Translations under genes and position numbers: made by a program
Notes under the pieces: model-generated
Seen by the model: only the letters and a program-made list of their open reading frames with translations
Database searches by the model: none
What the model was told of the DNA's origin: nothing
Shown here: positions 1-7,965 of the stretch, piece after piece
How the letters are laid out: each line of letters opens with the position of its first letter
How positions within the stretch are numbered: the first letter of the stretch is position 1
Virus record (IMG/VR): IMGVR_UViG_3300005914_000010
Coordinates: 1 to 54,041 of that record
DNA length: 54,041 nt
Reading direction: 5' to 3' (one strand)
DNA from: a virus

Positions 1-35
1 TTAGGCTGAATAGACACACACAAAGAGAAACTAAA

Positions 36-494
36 ATGAGTAAATTATCAAATTTCGAGAGAGAAAAAAGATACGTAGTTATAAAGCTAAAACACTTGAA
101 TGAAAAAGAAATTTTAAGTTTAGAGGGAAAGCTTGAGGCATTGAAAATACGAACAGTTGATTGTGTTGTTTACGAGTCGAAATGGCCTTGTGTTGATGCA
201 GTTTGGAAAATGGTGAAAAATTTAAGTGAAGGAAATTTCTTTAATCCTTTCGACAGGATTGCAGAGATTGAGGCTGAGAAAATGAGTAAATTATCAGAGT
301 TGAGAGAGAAACACGAATGCCAAGATCTTAAGATAATAGCAGATACAAATGGGCCATTCATAATTAATATTAAAGTTGAAATATTAAGTGAAGTCGTAGT
401 AGAATCCAAATCAATTGAATTCATAGAGGGTTACCTTGAAGGTTTCGAAGCAGCTGTAAATAGCATGTTACCTGCCCAGTGGGAAGGCGAATGA
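36..494 (+). CDS. Hypothetical early protein, 152 aa
   Basis: I do not recognise a family. The protein is charged, predicted largely helical in its first two thirds, with a beta-rich stretch around residues 115-135. The segment at residues 1-12 (MSKLS..REK) recurs around residues 83-93, in frame and also at DNA level (atgagtaaattatca at 36 and at 282). This is either an internal duplication or a second internal start. The ribosome binding site is weak (AAAGAGAAA). It is the first gene of the window, upstream of the RNA polymerase, so an early host-takeover role is possible but unsupported. Confidence 0.75.
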   Translation: MSKLSNFEREKRYVVIKLKHLNEKEILSLEGKLEALKIRTVDCVVYESKWPCVDAVWKMVKNLSEGNFFNPFDRIAEIEAEKMSKLSELREKHECQDLKIIADTNGPFIINIKVEILSEVVVESKSIEFIEGYLEGFEAAVNSMLPAQWEGE

Positions 495-588
495 AAGAAC
501 TAGTGTAGGAAGAGATAGAGAGGGGTAAGTTAGTTGTAAATTTAGTTAAAAAATTTTTTAGGTGGGCAAGTAGGGAGAGGGCCTGATA

Positions 589-675
589 ATGGATGTTGGA
601 AGAACAAAGTATCTTTTAATGAATTCCATGGACAATAACGTCCTAACCCACGATCGAGGAGATCAACATGACTAA
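589..675 (+). CDS. Possible 28-aa peptide
   Basis: A short frame begins at ATG 589 after GGGAGAGG with about 8 bases spacing, and overlaps the start of the next gene by 8 bases. Such an overlap would allow translational coupling to the 668 gene. There is no recognisable motif. It may equally be untranslated leader; the following gene has its own good ribosome binding site (GAGGAGATC). Confidence 0.25.
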   Translation: MDVGRTKYLLMNSMDNNVLTHDRGDQHD

Positions 676-1261
676 CACAACTACCTTCCTTATGAATAGC
701 GTTACAATGACTGAATTACAACATGCATTCGTTACTAGATGCTTAGCTAATAACATGATTAAGACTGTTATCACTGGTCAAGACCCTGTGTACACTAAGC
801 GCCTTGTTGATGTGTGTAGCGAGATAATACGCGATAACTTCCAAGACTATGCATTATTCGAGTGTGAAGAGGATAGTTACGAGAAGAATATAGATATTGA
901 CTATCTAGAAGATCATCAAGTAGAAGCGATGTATATTGGGTATGCTATGACTAAAGAAGAGTTCTTAGTTAAGTATACTAACTGTTTTGTACCAGAGAAC
1001 CCACCACAACCAACGGAGAATACCATGACTGAGAGAACTATGATGGAAATAACAACACCTAAGACTATAGCAGAGTTGAAAGAGATTGATGATAGAATGG
1101 GCTTTGGTAATCTTCAGGATAGCGACCTGATTGACCTCCAAGGTATAATGATAGCTAATATAGATAGTGAGACATGGGAGCACACTGACGAGTTACAAGA
1201 GCTGTTTGACAAAATACAGGATATAATTAACCTTAAATTCAACTCAGTAGAAGGGGCGTAA
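668..1261 (+). CDS. Hypothetical acidic early protein, 197 aa
   Basis: Unrecognised. Acidic, with a N-terminal half of helical segments and a linker rich in Thr/Pro/Met around residues 115-138, followed by an acidic helical domain (about residues 140-197). It lies 2 bases upstream of the RNA polymerase gene, so the two are almost certainly co-transcribed. The start ATG 668 follows GAGGAGATCAAC, a strong Shine-Dalgarno. The position suggests an early regulator or polymerase partner, but nothing in the sequence proves it. Confidence 0.8.
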   Translation: MTNTTTFLMNSVTMTELQHAFVTRCLANNMIKTVITGQDPVYTKRLVDVCSEIIRDNFQDYALFECEEDSYEKNIDIDYLEDHQVEAMYIGYAMTKEEFLVKYTNCFVPENPPQPTENTMTERTMMEITTPKTIAELKEIDDRMGFGNLQDSDLIDLQGIMIANIDSETWEHTDELQELFDKIQDIINLKFNSVEGA

Positions 1262-1263
1262 TC

Positions 1264-3393
1264 ATGACTAACTTAACCACAACCACAACATCTCGTGAAT
1301 TAACAACTATGTTCAAGTTTAAAGCAGAACAGGTATTAGATGAGTCTAAGATAATAGTTCAGAACATCGAGCATAAGTCAGCTGGCTTCATTGCTAAGCG
1401 TCTAGTAGCTGTTCTTGAGAAGAAAGGTCACCTAACACAGTTCGACCCAGAGGATATGAGTAATGAATACTTATATAGATGCGACTTTGATGTGAGAACT
1501 ATCGCCATGCTAGGTGTGCAGCTTAGTGGATTAATAGTCCACATAGATAAGCCTATGGATATTGATAAGATAGCAGATGGTACATTCGCTTATAAGATGT
1601 TCAGGAACATAGCGAGAGCTAACCGCACTATAGATGGAGTCTTTGATGAATGTTATGATAACAAGGCACATTGGGTTACTAAGGTTAGAAGAGGCCTGAA
1701 GTTAGCTATTGATGCCAATCTACTAGATGAAGAAGACGGCATGATAGTTAGATCTAAAGCCTACATATCAGGATGCATTAGTAGAAGAAGCATAGTACAT
1801 CAGACTTCACCTATCACTGACGACACTCGTCGTAAGGAACGTGTTAAGAACAAGATGCAGCCTCGTAAAGATGGCACATCTAGTAAGGTAAGAGAAGCTT
1901 TAGCTTTCATAGAAAGCCAAGGACAATCAGTAAACGTTAATCTACTAAATGTAGTGCAACAGTTTATGAAAGATAGTGTTGAATGTAACATACCTTATCC
2001 TGATGTTATACAAGACTCGCTACATGTTATTGAAGGGTGTCAAGAGCTGAGGAATGAGAATGTACTATATTCTGAGTACTTCCAAGACCTTAGAGGTAGA
2101 ATGTATCAGTTCGCACATGGTGGACCTAACCCACAATCTAGTGACTTAGCAAGAGCATTGTGTTACCATGTAGAGTCTAATATAGTACATAAGACTGATA
2201 CAGCATGTTATAGCTTATTCATGAATGAGATGACTAACGAGATAGCGAAGTGTGATTACGCTATGTTACCTCAAGTGATAACTTGGGTAGCTGAGAATCC
2301 ACTAGATGCTATAAAAGAATATTACCGTGTAGGTAGTGACCTTGGTGGAGTTAAGAAGTTCTGGACTTACTTGACACTATGTCAGGACTGGTTGAACTTC
2401 GAGACACAAGGCTTCACTGATTGTAGAATAGGCTTTGGGCCAGATGCTAAATGTTCAGGTGCACAGATACTAGCTATACTCGCTGGTTGTGAGACTATGG
2501 GAAAAGCTTGTGGATTGACTGATCAGGACAGAGGAGATGATCCATATGAGTTATCAACACAAGAAATAGTAAGATTACAACAGAGTTCTACTAGAGCTGA
2601 GTTCCGTGGAGCGTTGTTGCTAATGAGGGAAGAGATTAAGACTTGCTTTATGGCGATACAGTATGGTGGTGGTAGTGGAGTGTTAGCTGGTAGTAACGAG
2701 TTCATAATAGCAATGAACAGAATAGGTATTCCTAACCATATGAGAGATGAGTTCTGTAAGAAGATAGTTAAGAGAGGTATAATCAATGCCCTTGGTCCAA
2801 AGATCAATGCCCTGATAGAAGGTATGCAGGCAGCAGCAAAGCAGATGCAAGAAATGACTGGTAAAGACTACTTTGAGTATAAACATGTTGATGGCAACAC
2901 TTGCACTAAACGTGGTGAAGCTCAAGTTAGAATGACTGATAACCACTTCAAGATTAACTTTGGTGAAAGAGATAACGCTATTATCTTCGGAGCAACAGAA
3001 GAGAGTAGGGCAGGAGATACAGGTTGGAAGGTACAATCGCAGACTATAGATACTCTACAAAGAGCTAACTTTAGTTACTACTTCCCTGTTCACTTCATTC
3101 AAGGCCTTGATAGTGTTATAGCTAGAGAGATAGCTCTACAGGTTAAATCGAGAGGACTGAAAGGGTTTACTACGATTCATGACCAGTTTAGAGTATGCTT
3201 GAGAGATGCTCCTATAATGATGGAAGCGGTAGCAGATGCTTACAGAGTAGTATTCATACAGAATAACCCTATCAAGAAGCTTCAAGAACAAATGAGGGGA
3301 ATAGTGATAGAGACATTAAACCCACTTGAAGATACACTTCAGATAGTAACTGAGGCAGTACTTACTTCAGATAAAGCTTACTACTTCGAGTAG
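1264..3393 (+). CDS. Single-subunit (T7-type) DNA-directed RNA polymerase, 709 aa
   Basis: Transcribes phage genes from phage-specific promoters. Visible motifs match the T7 family in order. There is D-x-R-G-R at residues 275-279. The palm aspartate lies in PDAKCSG (D394, like T7 D537). The finger lysine and tyrosine are K459 and Y467, with the same 8-residue spacing as T7 K631/Y639. The second catalytic aspartate is in I-H-D-Q-F (D640, like T7 D812). At 709 residues it is clearly shorter than T7 polymerase (883), with the loss mainly before the DxRGR motif. The N-terminal promoter-binding and initiation region is therefore reduced or very diverged. It is followed by a hairpin and by a gene-free kilobase with a repeated 18-base motif that may be its promoters. 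Confidence 0.93.
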   Translation: MTNLTTTTTSRELTTMFKFKAEQVLDESKIIVQNIEHKSAGFIAKRLVAVLEKKGHLTQFDPEDMSNEYLYRCDFDVRTIAMLGVQLSGLIVHIDKPMDIDKIADGTFAYKMFRNIARANRTIDGVFDECYDNKAHWVTKVRRGLKLAIDANLLDEEDGMIVRSKAYISGCISRRSIVHQTSPITDDTRRKERVKNKMQPRKDGTSSKVREALAFIESQGQSVNVNLLNVVQQFMKDSVECNIPYPDVIQDSLHVIEGCQELRNENVLYSEYFQDLRGRMYQFAHGGPNPQSSDLARALCYHVESNIVHKTDTACYSLFMNEMTNEIAKCDYAMLPQVITWVAENPLDAIKEYYRVGSDLGGVKKFWTYLTLCQDWLNFETQGFTDCRIGFGPDAKCSGAQILAILAGCETMGKACGLTDQDRGDDPYELSTQEIVRLQQSSTRAEFRGALLLMREEIKTCFMAIQYGGGSGVLAGSNEFIIAMNRIGIPNHMRDEFCKKIVKRGIINALGPKINALIEGMQAAAKQMQEMTGKDYFEYKHVDGNTCTKRGEAQVRMTDNHFKINFGERDNAIIFGATEESRAGDTGWKVQSQTIDTLQRANFSYYFPVHFIQGLDSVIAREIALQVKSRGLKGFTTIHDQFRVCLRDAPIMMEAVADAYRVVFIQNNPIKKLQEQMRGIVIETLNPLEDTLQIVTEAVLTSDKAYYFE

Positions 3394-3442
3394 GCTCTTT
3401 TACAGCATCTTCTAACGAGGGTGCTGAATAAAGAGTAAGCCT
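3392..3442 (+). terminator. Large hairpin after RNA polymerase gene
   Basis: The stop codon of the polymerase runs into a bulged stem. AGG/CCT, then CTCTTT (3395-3400) with AAAGAG (3430-3435), then CAGCATC (3403-3409) with GGTGCTG (3420-3426), closing an apical loop near 3411-3418. There is no uridine tract, so it is more like an RNase III processing site or 3'-end stabiliser than a classic intrinsic terminator. Confidence 0.5.
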
Positions 3443-3862
3443 AATAACTATAACACGCGGGCACACTTATACGGGCTACGCACTAAGAGTCAGACAAGCT
3501 GACCAAAAGGCCGAACCGATTGGTAGACTACCGTCCACCGAAAGGTCTAGGTTTCTCCCATTGTTACTATATGCTGGAATTAGTGATTGGTACTATGTAC
3601 TGGTTTCAATCCATATTGTAATACCCATGTTATGGCCAGCAAGCTGTCCGAAAGGAAATCTAGGGATGTGCTTATTGTAACAGTTCACGTTTAGTGACAT
3701 TACACTCGTAAGTAATCTTCCATCCTGCGAGTAACTTCCCATGGTTAGGTCATACTTAGTTAGTAGGTTAGGCCACTATAGTCACACCCAGAATGAACAT
3801 TGTTTGGCTAAACCTTATAAGTTGGCAATGGAGCCACGGGTATGAATAGTGTCTACTAATTA

Positions 3863-4429
3863 AGTATGTCATGGGGTTACGTAATCATATGTATATTAAC
3901 TTGGCCCTAAGCGTGTATAACTAGGAAGTAGCAGATTCGATTGCTAAACACCTACACATTAGTATGTCATGTGGTTACACCATTATTTATTCATAGCATA
4001 TCATTGAGGACGAACTTGTTCGATCCGATATTAAGAGTAGAAACAAATAAAGTTCTATTCTTTAACCTACACGGTTGGTGACTCTTTGAGTATGTAATGG
4101 TGTAACAATTAACTGGAGAACCAGAATGAAGATAATAAATATTGTGGTGACGAAGATTAGTATGTCATAGGGTTACAGCGTTGAGTCGCAGACTCCCTAT
4201 GTCTTACTTTGGGTTGGCTTGTTAGTCTGAAAGAATAAGTTGGAGCAGAGCGACCCACGTACAAACTGTCAGAGAGCCATACCCACCATGAACTTGTGAT
4301 AGTATGTCCCATGGTAACAATAAAGTATGTAATATTGTCATGACACAGACCGATTAGTAACAACCTATTATATGTACTAGGGTTACGCTTTAAGTATGTC
4401 ATGGGTTATGTACCATAACATGGGGTAAC
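3863..4429 (+). promoter_or_regulatory. Cluster of about nine 18-base repeats, candidate phage promoters or iterons
   Basis: Directly repeated motif with consensus AGTATGTCATGGGGTTAC. Copies, allowing mismatches: 3863-3880, 3961-3978, 4089-4106, 4159-4176, 4301-4318, 4324-4341, about 4369-4386, 4393-4409 and a partial one at about 4414-4429. The last four are spaced 21-48 bases, the earlier ones 70-142. All point the same way as the genes. I did not see this motif in the other gene-poor stretches. The position beside the phage RNA polymerase gene suggests promoters for that enzyme; origin iterons or binding sites for an early regulator are alternatives. Confidence 0.6.
4126..4170 (+). CDS. 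Possible 14-aa leader peptide inside repeat region
   Basis: ATG 4126 follows CTGGAGAACCAGA, a ribosome binding site as good as those of real genes here. The frame stops after 14 codons inside a copy of the repeated motif (4159-4176). The short frame may be chance, but the well-placed Shine-Dalgarno makes a leader peptide conceivable. Confidence 0.2.
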   Translation: MKIINIVVTKISMS

Positions 4430-4494
4430 CTTATATTAGTTCACTTTTAAGTTATATGCTCTTTACATTTACTTAACAACCACAGGTAGAAATC

Positions 4495-4650
4495 ATGTCA
4501 AATATAACGAATAGTTTATGCTTCAAAGCTGAATGGATTAGCCCAGTCACTGGGAAGAAAGTAACAGCTTTACACTTCTCTAGTTTTACTGATCCAATTA
4601 GAGAGATACACAACAGACCTAAATTTGTAACCGTAAGGAAACGCTTCTAA
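4495..4650 (+). CDS. Small basic hypothetical protein, 51 aa
   Basis: Begins at ATG 4495 after CAGGTAGAAATC and ends with TAATG overlapping the next start by one base, a typical coupled arrangement. The product is basic with a helical C-terminus (KFVTVRKRF). No family is recognised. It is the first gene after the repeat cluster and so probably the first one read from it. Confidence 0.6.
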   Translation: MSNITNSLCFKAEWISPVTGKKVTALHFSSFTDPIREIHNRPKFVTVRKRF

Positions 4651-5060
4651 TGGAAGAATTCAGAATAGCAATTGTTGGTGGTAGAGATTTCAATGATTAC
4701 AATAGGCTGAAGAAGCTTGTGGCAAATCTATTGAGAAACAAAGCGGAAACACATAAGATCATAATTGTATGTGGAATGGCAAAAGGCGCTGATCTACTAG
4801 GTAAACAATTTGGTAACGAATGTGGCTACACTGTTGAAGAGTACCATGCTAAGTGGGAAGACTTAAATACGAGACCATTACGAATTAAAACTAATCTAAA
4901 TGGACAATATAATGCTCTAGCTGGACATAATCGTAACGCTGAAATGCGAGCAGCAGCAGACGCTGTTATAGCTTTCTGGGATGGCAAGTCAAGAGGCACT
5001 AGGGAAATGATTAATGCTTGCAAGAGTGAATCTATAACATTACGAGTTTATAATTATTAA
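4650..5060 (+). CDS. SLOG/YspA-like nucleotide-binding protein (DUF2493 type), 136 aa
   Basis: Shows the features of the small Rossmann-like SLOG family. There is an N-terminal beta strand and IVGGRDF (about residues 8-14), a central IIVCGMAKGADLLG (about 38-52), an AGHNRNAEMRAAADAVIAFWDG block (about 91-112) and SRGTREMI. In this family the GGR and GxAxGAD loops bind a nucleotide or related ligand. Phage copies are common but without an agreed function; roles in sensing nucleotide-derived signals or in conflict with host defence are hypotheses. The start overlaps the previous stop by one base. Confidence 0.8.
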   Translation: MEEFRIAIVGGRDFNDYNRLKKLVANLLRNKAETHKIIIVCGMAKGADLLGKQFGNECGYTVEEYHAKWEDLNTRPLRIKTNLNGQYNALAGHNRNAEMRAAADAVIAFWDGKSRGTREMINACKSESITLRVYNY

Positions 5061-5072
5061 CAGGAGAACCTT

Positions 5073-5516
5073 GTGACAATAGGTACACAAGACATGAAAG
5101 ACGTTGTAGCCCGAGCATTCAAAAAAGGTGTGATCGAAGGTAAGAGGTTGGCAACAATAGAGAAAGACTGTAGAGAGATAAGAATCATGACTAAATTAAA
5201 ACATTATAAGAACGAAGCTGGTGATTCAGTGAGTGAGTACGGGCCCTTTATATTCAATCAAGGCGACGAAGAACTCGAGAGTCTGAAATGGGGATTCGGG
5301 GATGGTTACGAACCAGATATACTATGTACAAATGTCTATTCTTTCTTAGGATGTTGTTTCCATTTGATGCAACAATGTGGTGGTAATCTTTATTACCAAG
5401 GCAAAGAAGTTAGAGCAGTGAATATAGAAGATACATGTGGCGCTGAACTCCAAGAAGAGTGTGAGATAAAGTTCGGTGAAATGAAATTAAAGATAAGCGA
5501 ACTACTTAACAGGTGA
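5073..5516 (+). CDS. Hypothetical protein, 147 aa
   Basis: Unrecognised. The start is taken as GTG 5073, placed 3 bases after CAGGAGAACC; ATG 5094 is an alternative that would lose 7 residues. There is a helical basic N-terminus and a central region with several cysteines (about residues 90-130), which need not bind metal. Followed by an AGGTGAACC ribosome binding site for the next gene, so part of the same early operon. Confidence 0.7.
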   Translation: MTIGTQDMKDVVARAFKKGVIEGKRLATIEKDCREIRIMTKLKHYKNEAGDSVSEYGPFIFNQGDEELESLKWGFGDGYEPDILCTNVYSFLGCCFHLMQQCGGNLYYQGKEVRAVNIEDTCGAELQEECEIKFGEMKLKISELLNR

Positions 5517-5521
5517 ACCTA

Positions 5522-5776
5522 ATGCCAAGAGATAAAAATTTTAAAATTGAAATAAACAAAATTGTAACAAAGAAGACGTCTCTAAAGGAAATAAAAATTG
5601 GAGACGTATTCGAACGAGAGGGTTCATTACATATGCGTACTCGAGTAAATGATTCCAACGAAGAGTATCTCATATGGGTGGTGAACTTGAACACTGGCAA
5701 TACATGGAGAACTGATGCTAACCAAAGTGTAATAGTAGTGAATAATGTGTTAATTAAATACGACAAAGAAGTCTAG
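5522..5776 (+). CDS. Hypothetical small beta-rich protein, 84 aa
   Basis: Start chosen at ATG 5522, which has AGGTGAACC directly upstream; a GTG at 5513 lies within that site and is less likely. The product begins with a basic stretch (about residues 2-24), then alternates short strands (IGDVFERE, LHMRTRV, EYLIWVVNL, SVIVVNN), like a small barrel or sheet. No family recognised. Last gene before a 500-base gene-free stretch. Confidence 0.65.
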   Translation: MPRDKNFKIEINKIVTKKTSLKEIKIGDVFEREGSLHMRTRVNDSNEEYLIWVVNLNTGNTWRTDANQSVIVVNNVLIKYDKEV

Positions 5777-6281
5777 CAAAGTTGGTAAAATAATTTGAAG
5801 ACTGTAAGTAACAAAAAGTAGCAAAGCTACTCAAAAAGAAATTGAAGAGATGACAGAAGTAGTGTTCCTACATCTCTTAAAAGGGCAGGCATGGCTCCTC
5901 TGAAAACAAACCATGTACGAATTCGCTGTGCAGACCCGAGGTCAGGCGGCAATCATGGATAGTCTACTACATGTAAAACTAGATCGCGCTTTTAATATCT
6001 GCGTAAAATATTAATCATCGTTAAGGTGCGATGTTAAATAAATCCCCAACCCTTAGTCTAGCTGGTTTAAAATCAAGACTCGTGTCGCGGTGGGCGTTAC
6101 GTTAAGCAACATCCCACCAACATATAGCTATATATGATTGCAAGTGATTTCTATATCTAGGGAGATAACCCTATACTGTGGTATCACAAAGTCATGAACT
6201 CAGAGAATGACAAATAGCTTAATCAATTTAATTAATTTAAACAAACTTAACTAATAGAACTTAATTGTTCGGAGAAATACC
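5777..6281 (+). other. 505-base non-coding stretch with several hairpins
   Basis: No supported gene. Hairpins seen: GTAGC-AAA-GCTAC near 5818-5830; AAGAGATG with CATCTCTT (about 5845-5878), with an inner GTAG/CTAC; GGTGGG with CCCACC (about 6089-6118); TAGGG with CCCTA (about 6158-6174). The last 80 bases are very AT-rich and end in the ribosome binding site of the 6282 gene. The 18-base motif of the 3.8-4.4 kb region is absent here. Likely a transcript end plus a new leader, possibly an RNA of its own. Confidence 0.6.
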
Positions 6282-6722
6282 ATGTCAAACAAGAAAGCAG
6301 TATTAAGTACTCCAGTAATCGCAGTAGAAACTGTAGCTGGTGAAGCAACTATAACACCTGTGGAAGCAACTGTTGCAGTTAAAACACAGCTGCCAAATGG
6401 CACACGTGGCGAAGCAGTATTCGCAACACAGCTTACTTCGTTAAACCGTCGTAACGAGAAAGACCCTCATTTCTTTGGTAGTGTAAAGATCGAAGGTTTA
6501 TGGTACCAATTGGCCACTTGGATTAACATTGCTAACAATGTTCAGAACTTGTCTACAGCATATGCACTTATGACTGAAGAGCAAGCTATCAGAGCCGAGA
6601 TTCGAGAAGAAGAGTTTCAGAAACAGCGTGCTGTTAGAGCTAACCCTCTCAGCATGCCACCTGTTAACCCTCTTGCAGAAGAAGGTGATAAGCCAGATCC
6701 AAACCCTGATTCACCTCTATAA
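6282..6722 (+). CDS. Hypothetical protein, 146 aa
   Basis: Good ribosome binding site (CGGAGAAATACC). There is a Val/Ala/Thr-rich N-terminus, a compact central segment (about residues 40-105) including FFGSVKIEGLWYQLATW, and a charged then proline-rich tail (PPVNPLAEEGDKPDPNPDSP). The flexible acidic tail recalls small phage DNA- or protein-binding accessory proteins, but I cannot assign a family. Stop and next start overlap (TAATG). Confidence 0.75.
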   Translation: MSNKKAVLSTPVIAVETVAGEATITPVEATVAVKTQLPNGTRGEAVFATQLTSLNRRNEKDPHFFGSVKIEGLWYQLATWINIANNVQNLSTAYALMTEEQAIRAEIREEEFQKQRAVRANPLSMPPVNPLAEEGDKPDPNPDSPL

Positions 6723-7000
6723 TGACTAATGAAGTGATTGGAGGCCTAGTACTACTAGGTCTCGCATTGATTGTTATCGCTAAGTTCTTCCTCATTGTTA
6801 ACAAAGAGGGCGAATACAGAGTGAGAATGGCTAACTCCATTGAAGATACTCCTATAGTTAGAGGTCAGCTACGCACAGCGTCTTGGTCTTGGTCAACTGG
6901 ATGGATTATTAGAGTGAAATGCTTTGATGGTACTAATGTATGGATTAGAGTTAAACCAGATGATGTGCGCAACTGTGCCAAGAAACGAAGTAATTTCTGA
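6722..7000 (+). CDS. Small single-pass membrane protein, 92 aa
   Basis: One hydrophobic helix at about residues 5-27 (VIGGLVLLGLALIVIAKFFLIV), followed by a basic soluble domain of about 60 residues. Its start overlaps the previous stop by one base. Early phage membrane proteins of this shape include superinfection-exclusion and membrane-anchoring factors, but there is no specific motif. Confidence 0.7.
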   Translation: MTNEVIGGLVLLGLALIVIAKFFLIVNKEGEYRVRMANSIEDTPIVRGQLRTASWSWSTGWIIRVKCFDGTNVWIRVKPDDVRNCAKKRSNF

Positions 7001-7011
7001 TTGCTGTTGCT

Positions 7012-7038
7012 AATAGGTATTCAGAACGAGTACCTATT
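7012..7038 (+). terminator. 8-bp hairpin after membrane protein gene
   Basis: AATAGGTA (7012-7019) pairs perfectly with TACCTATT (7031-7038) around an 11-base loop, and an outer TGATTG/CAATCA pair adds stability. There is no T tract, so it may be an RNA processing or stability element rather than a terminator. Confidence 0.45.
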
Positions 7039-7074
7039 GTTAAACAATCAACATAACACAACTAAGGAAGAAAA

Positions 7075-7230
7075 TTGACTAACTTAAAATTAACAGAAAA
7101 GCAAAAAGAGTTCCTTGCCTCTAAAAGTAAACTATCTTCTGGTAGTAATAATTTGAGATTCAAAGGAACAATAAAAACAAACTTCTATCTGAGGTCCTGT
7201 AGTGAACAATGCGCTGGAGCATTAGAATGA
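7075..7230 (+). CDS. Small hypothetical protein with TTG start, 51 aa
   Basis: The frame opens at TTG 7075 directly after AAGGAAGAAAA and runs to TGA 7228, overlapping the next start as ATGA. The product is basic and polar (begins TNLKLTEKQKEF). The ribosome binding site and overlapping stop support it, although the rare TTG start and short length leave doubt. Confidence 0.5.
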   Translation: MTNLKLTEKQKEFLASKSKLSSGSNNLRFKGTIKTNFYLRSCSEQCAGALE

Positions 7231-7544
7231 TTATGCGAAGACTGAAATTAGAAGCTAAACTATTGATTGCAGTAGCAACGATGTTATTGTTAACATTTTG
7301 CACTCAGCCAGCAGTGGCGGGATTAAAAGAAAATGCTCATTATCCTTCTTTAATTGATGCAAGAAGAGACGCTGTACGAATAGCTAATATAGTGTGTGCA
7401 GAACACAAGGAAAAAGAGGCTATTTACACTGCTTGTAAGAGAAGAGTATTAATGAATGACTATTCTTATTTGAGGACTAGCGAGGGGTATCTAGCGTGGC
7501 GGAGTATCACAAACTCTGAATCGGAAGCACGCGATACAAATTGA
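7227..7544 (+). CDS. Exported small protein with signal peptide, 105 aa
   Basis: Start chosen at ATG 7227, which overlaps the previous TGA and has GGAG 9 bases upstream; ATG 7209 is also in frame but lacks a ribosome binding site. Residues 3-9 are basic (RRLKLEAK), then a hydrophobic core LLIAVATMLLLTF and a cleavage-like AVA-G. The mature part is about 75 residues with two cysteines (in IVCAEH and YTACKRR) that could form a disulphide in the periplasm. Function unknown; periplasmic early proteins can act in exclusion or lysis inhibition. Confidence 0.65.
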   Translation: MIMRRLKLEAKLLIAVATMLLLTFCTQPAVAGLKENAHYPSLIDARRDAVRIANIVCAEHKEKEAIYTACKRRVLMNDYSYLRTSEGYLAWRSITNSESEARDTN

Positions 7545-7668
7545 CTGATGTTAGGGGTTAAACGAACCGCGAGCTTGAGGAGCACGTAAGGGCGTAGACG
7601 ACTGGTATACTCAATAGAGACCAGTTCCCCAAAATCGTCATAGAGACTCAAAAAGAACAGAGATTTGT

Positions 7669-7696
7669 ATTAACCCATTTTAACGAGTGGGTTAAT
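7669..7696 (+). terminator. 9-bp perfect hairpin
   Basis: ATTAACCCA (7669-7677) pairs with TGGGTTAAT (7688-7696) over a 10-base loop. It lies between the exported-protein gene and the next small gene; no T tract follows. A weaker hairpin, ACTGGT/ACCAGT, lies about 45 bases upstream. Likely a transcript-end or processing structure. Confidence 0.45.
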
Positions 7697-7733
7697 CCGA
7701 CAATACTGTCTTAACACCTTCAAGGTGAATAAA

Positions 7734-7934
7734 ATGAATATGAACATAGCAGCAACAGCAGCAGAAATGGGTATAACTACGAAAGTAGTGGAAAATGCCC
7801 AAGCAATGGGTATAGAAACACACAACATACCGTGCGCTTTCAACAACCCAAAATCAGCTGAGAATTTAAAAGCAGCTAAAATGAACCGTGGAATGACTAA
7901 GATACAGAATTTTATTAGTCGCTTCGAACCTTAA
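7734..7934 (+). CDS. Hypothetical small protein, 66 aa
   Basis: Start set at ATG 7734 with AAGGTG just upstream; a GTG 9 bases earlier lies inside that ribosome binding site. Residues 5-30 look like a helix-turn-helix-sized pair of helices (ATAAEMGITTKVVENAQAMG), but I cannot confirm DNA binding. No family assigned. Confidence 0.6.
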   Translation: MNMNIAATAAEMGITTKVVENAQAMGIETHNIPCAFNNPKSAENLKAAKMNRGMTKIQNFISRFEP

Positions 7935-7965
7935 CAATAAAATATTAGTACTGAGGAGTATTATT

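Larger units (their letters stand above)
3444..4494 (+). other. Gene-poor region of about 1 kb with repeated motif
   Basis: No convincing gene of normal size is present on either strand. The first 400 bases contain short inverted repeats (for example GGTAGACTACC near 3522 and CTCG/CGAG pairs near 3705-3731) but no canonical tRNA. The second half holds the 18-base motif family described separately and one 14-codon frame. A gap this long is striking in a genome that otherwise overlaps its genes, so it probably serves as a promoter array, origin or source of non-coding RNA. Confidence 0.75.

Noticed and set aside
3444-3650. Possible tRNA (TTGGTAGAC resembling a Leu D-loop near 3520; GGTTTCAATCC near 3602)
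   Set aside because: No acceptor stem, anticodon arm or T-arm of correct length can be assembled around these fragments.
3774-3781. T7-promoter-like CACTATAG
   Set aside because: Only the short core matches; flanking bases do not fit a T7 promoter and the motif is single. The 18-base repeat is the better promoter candidate.
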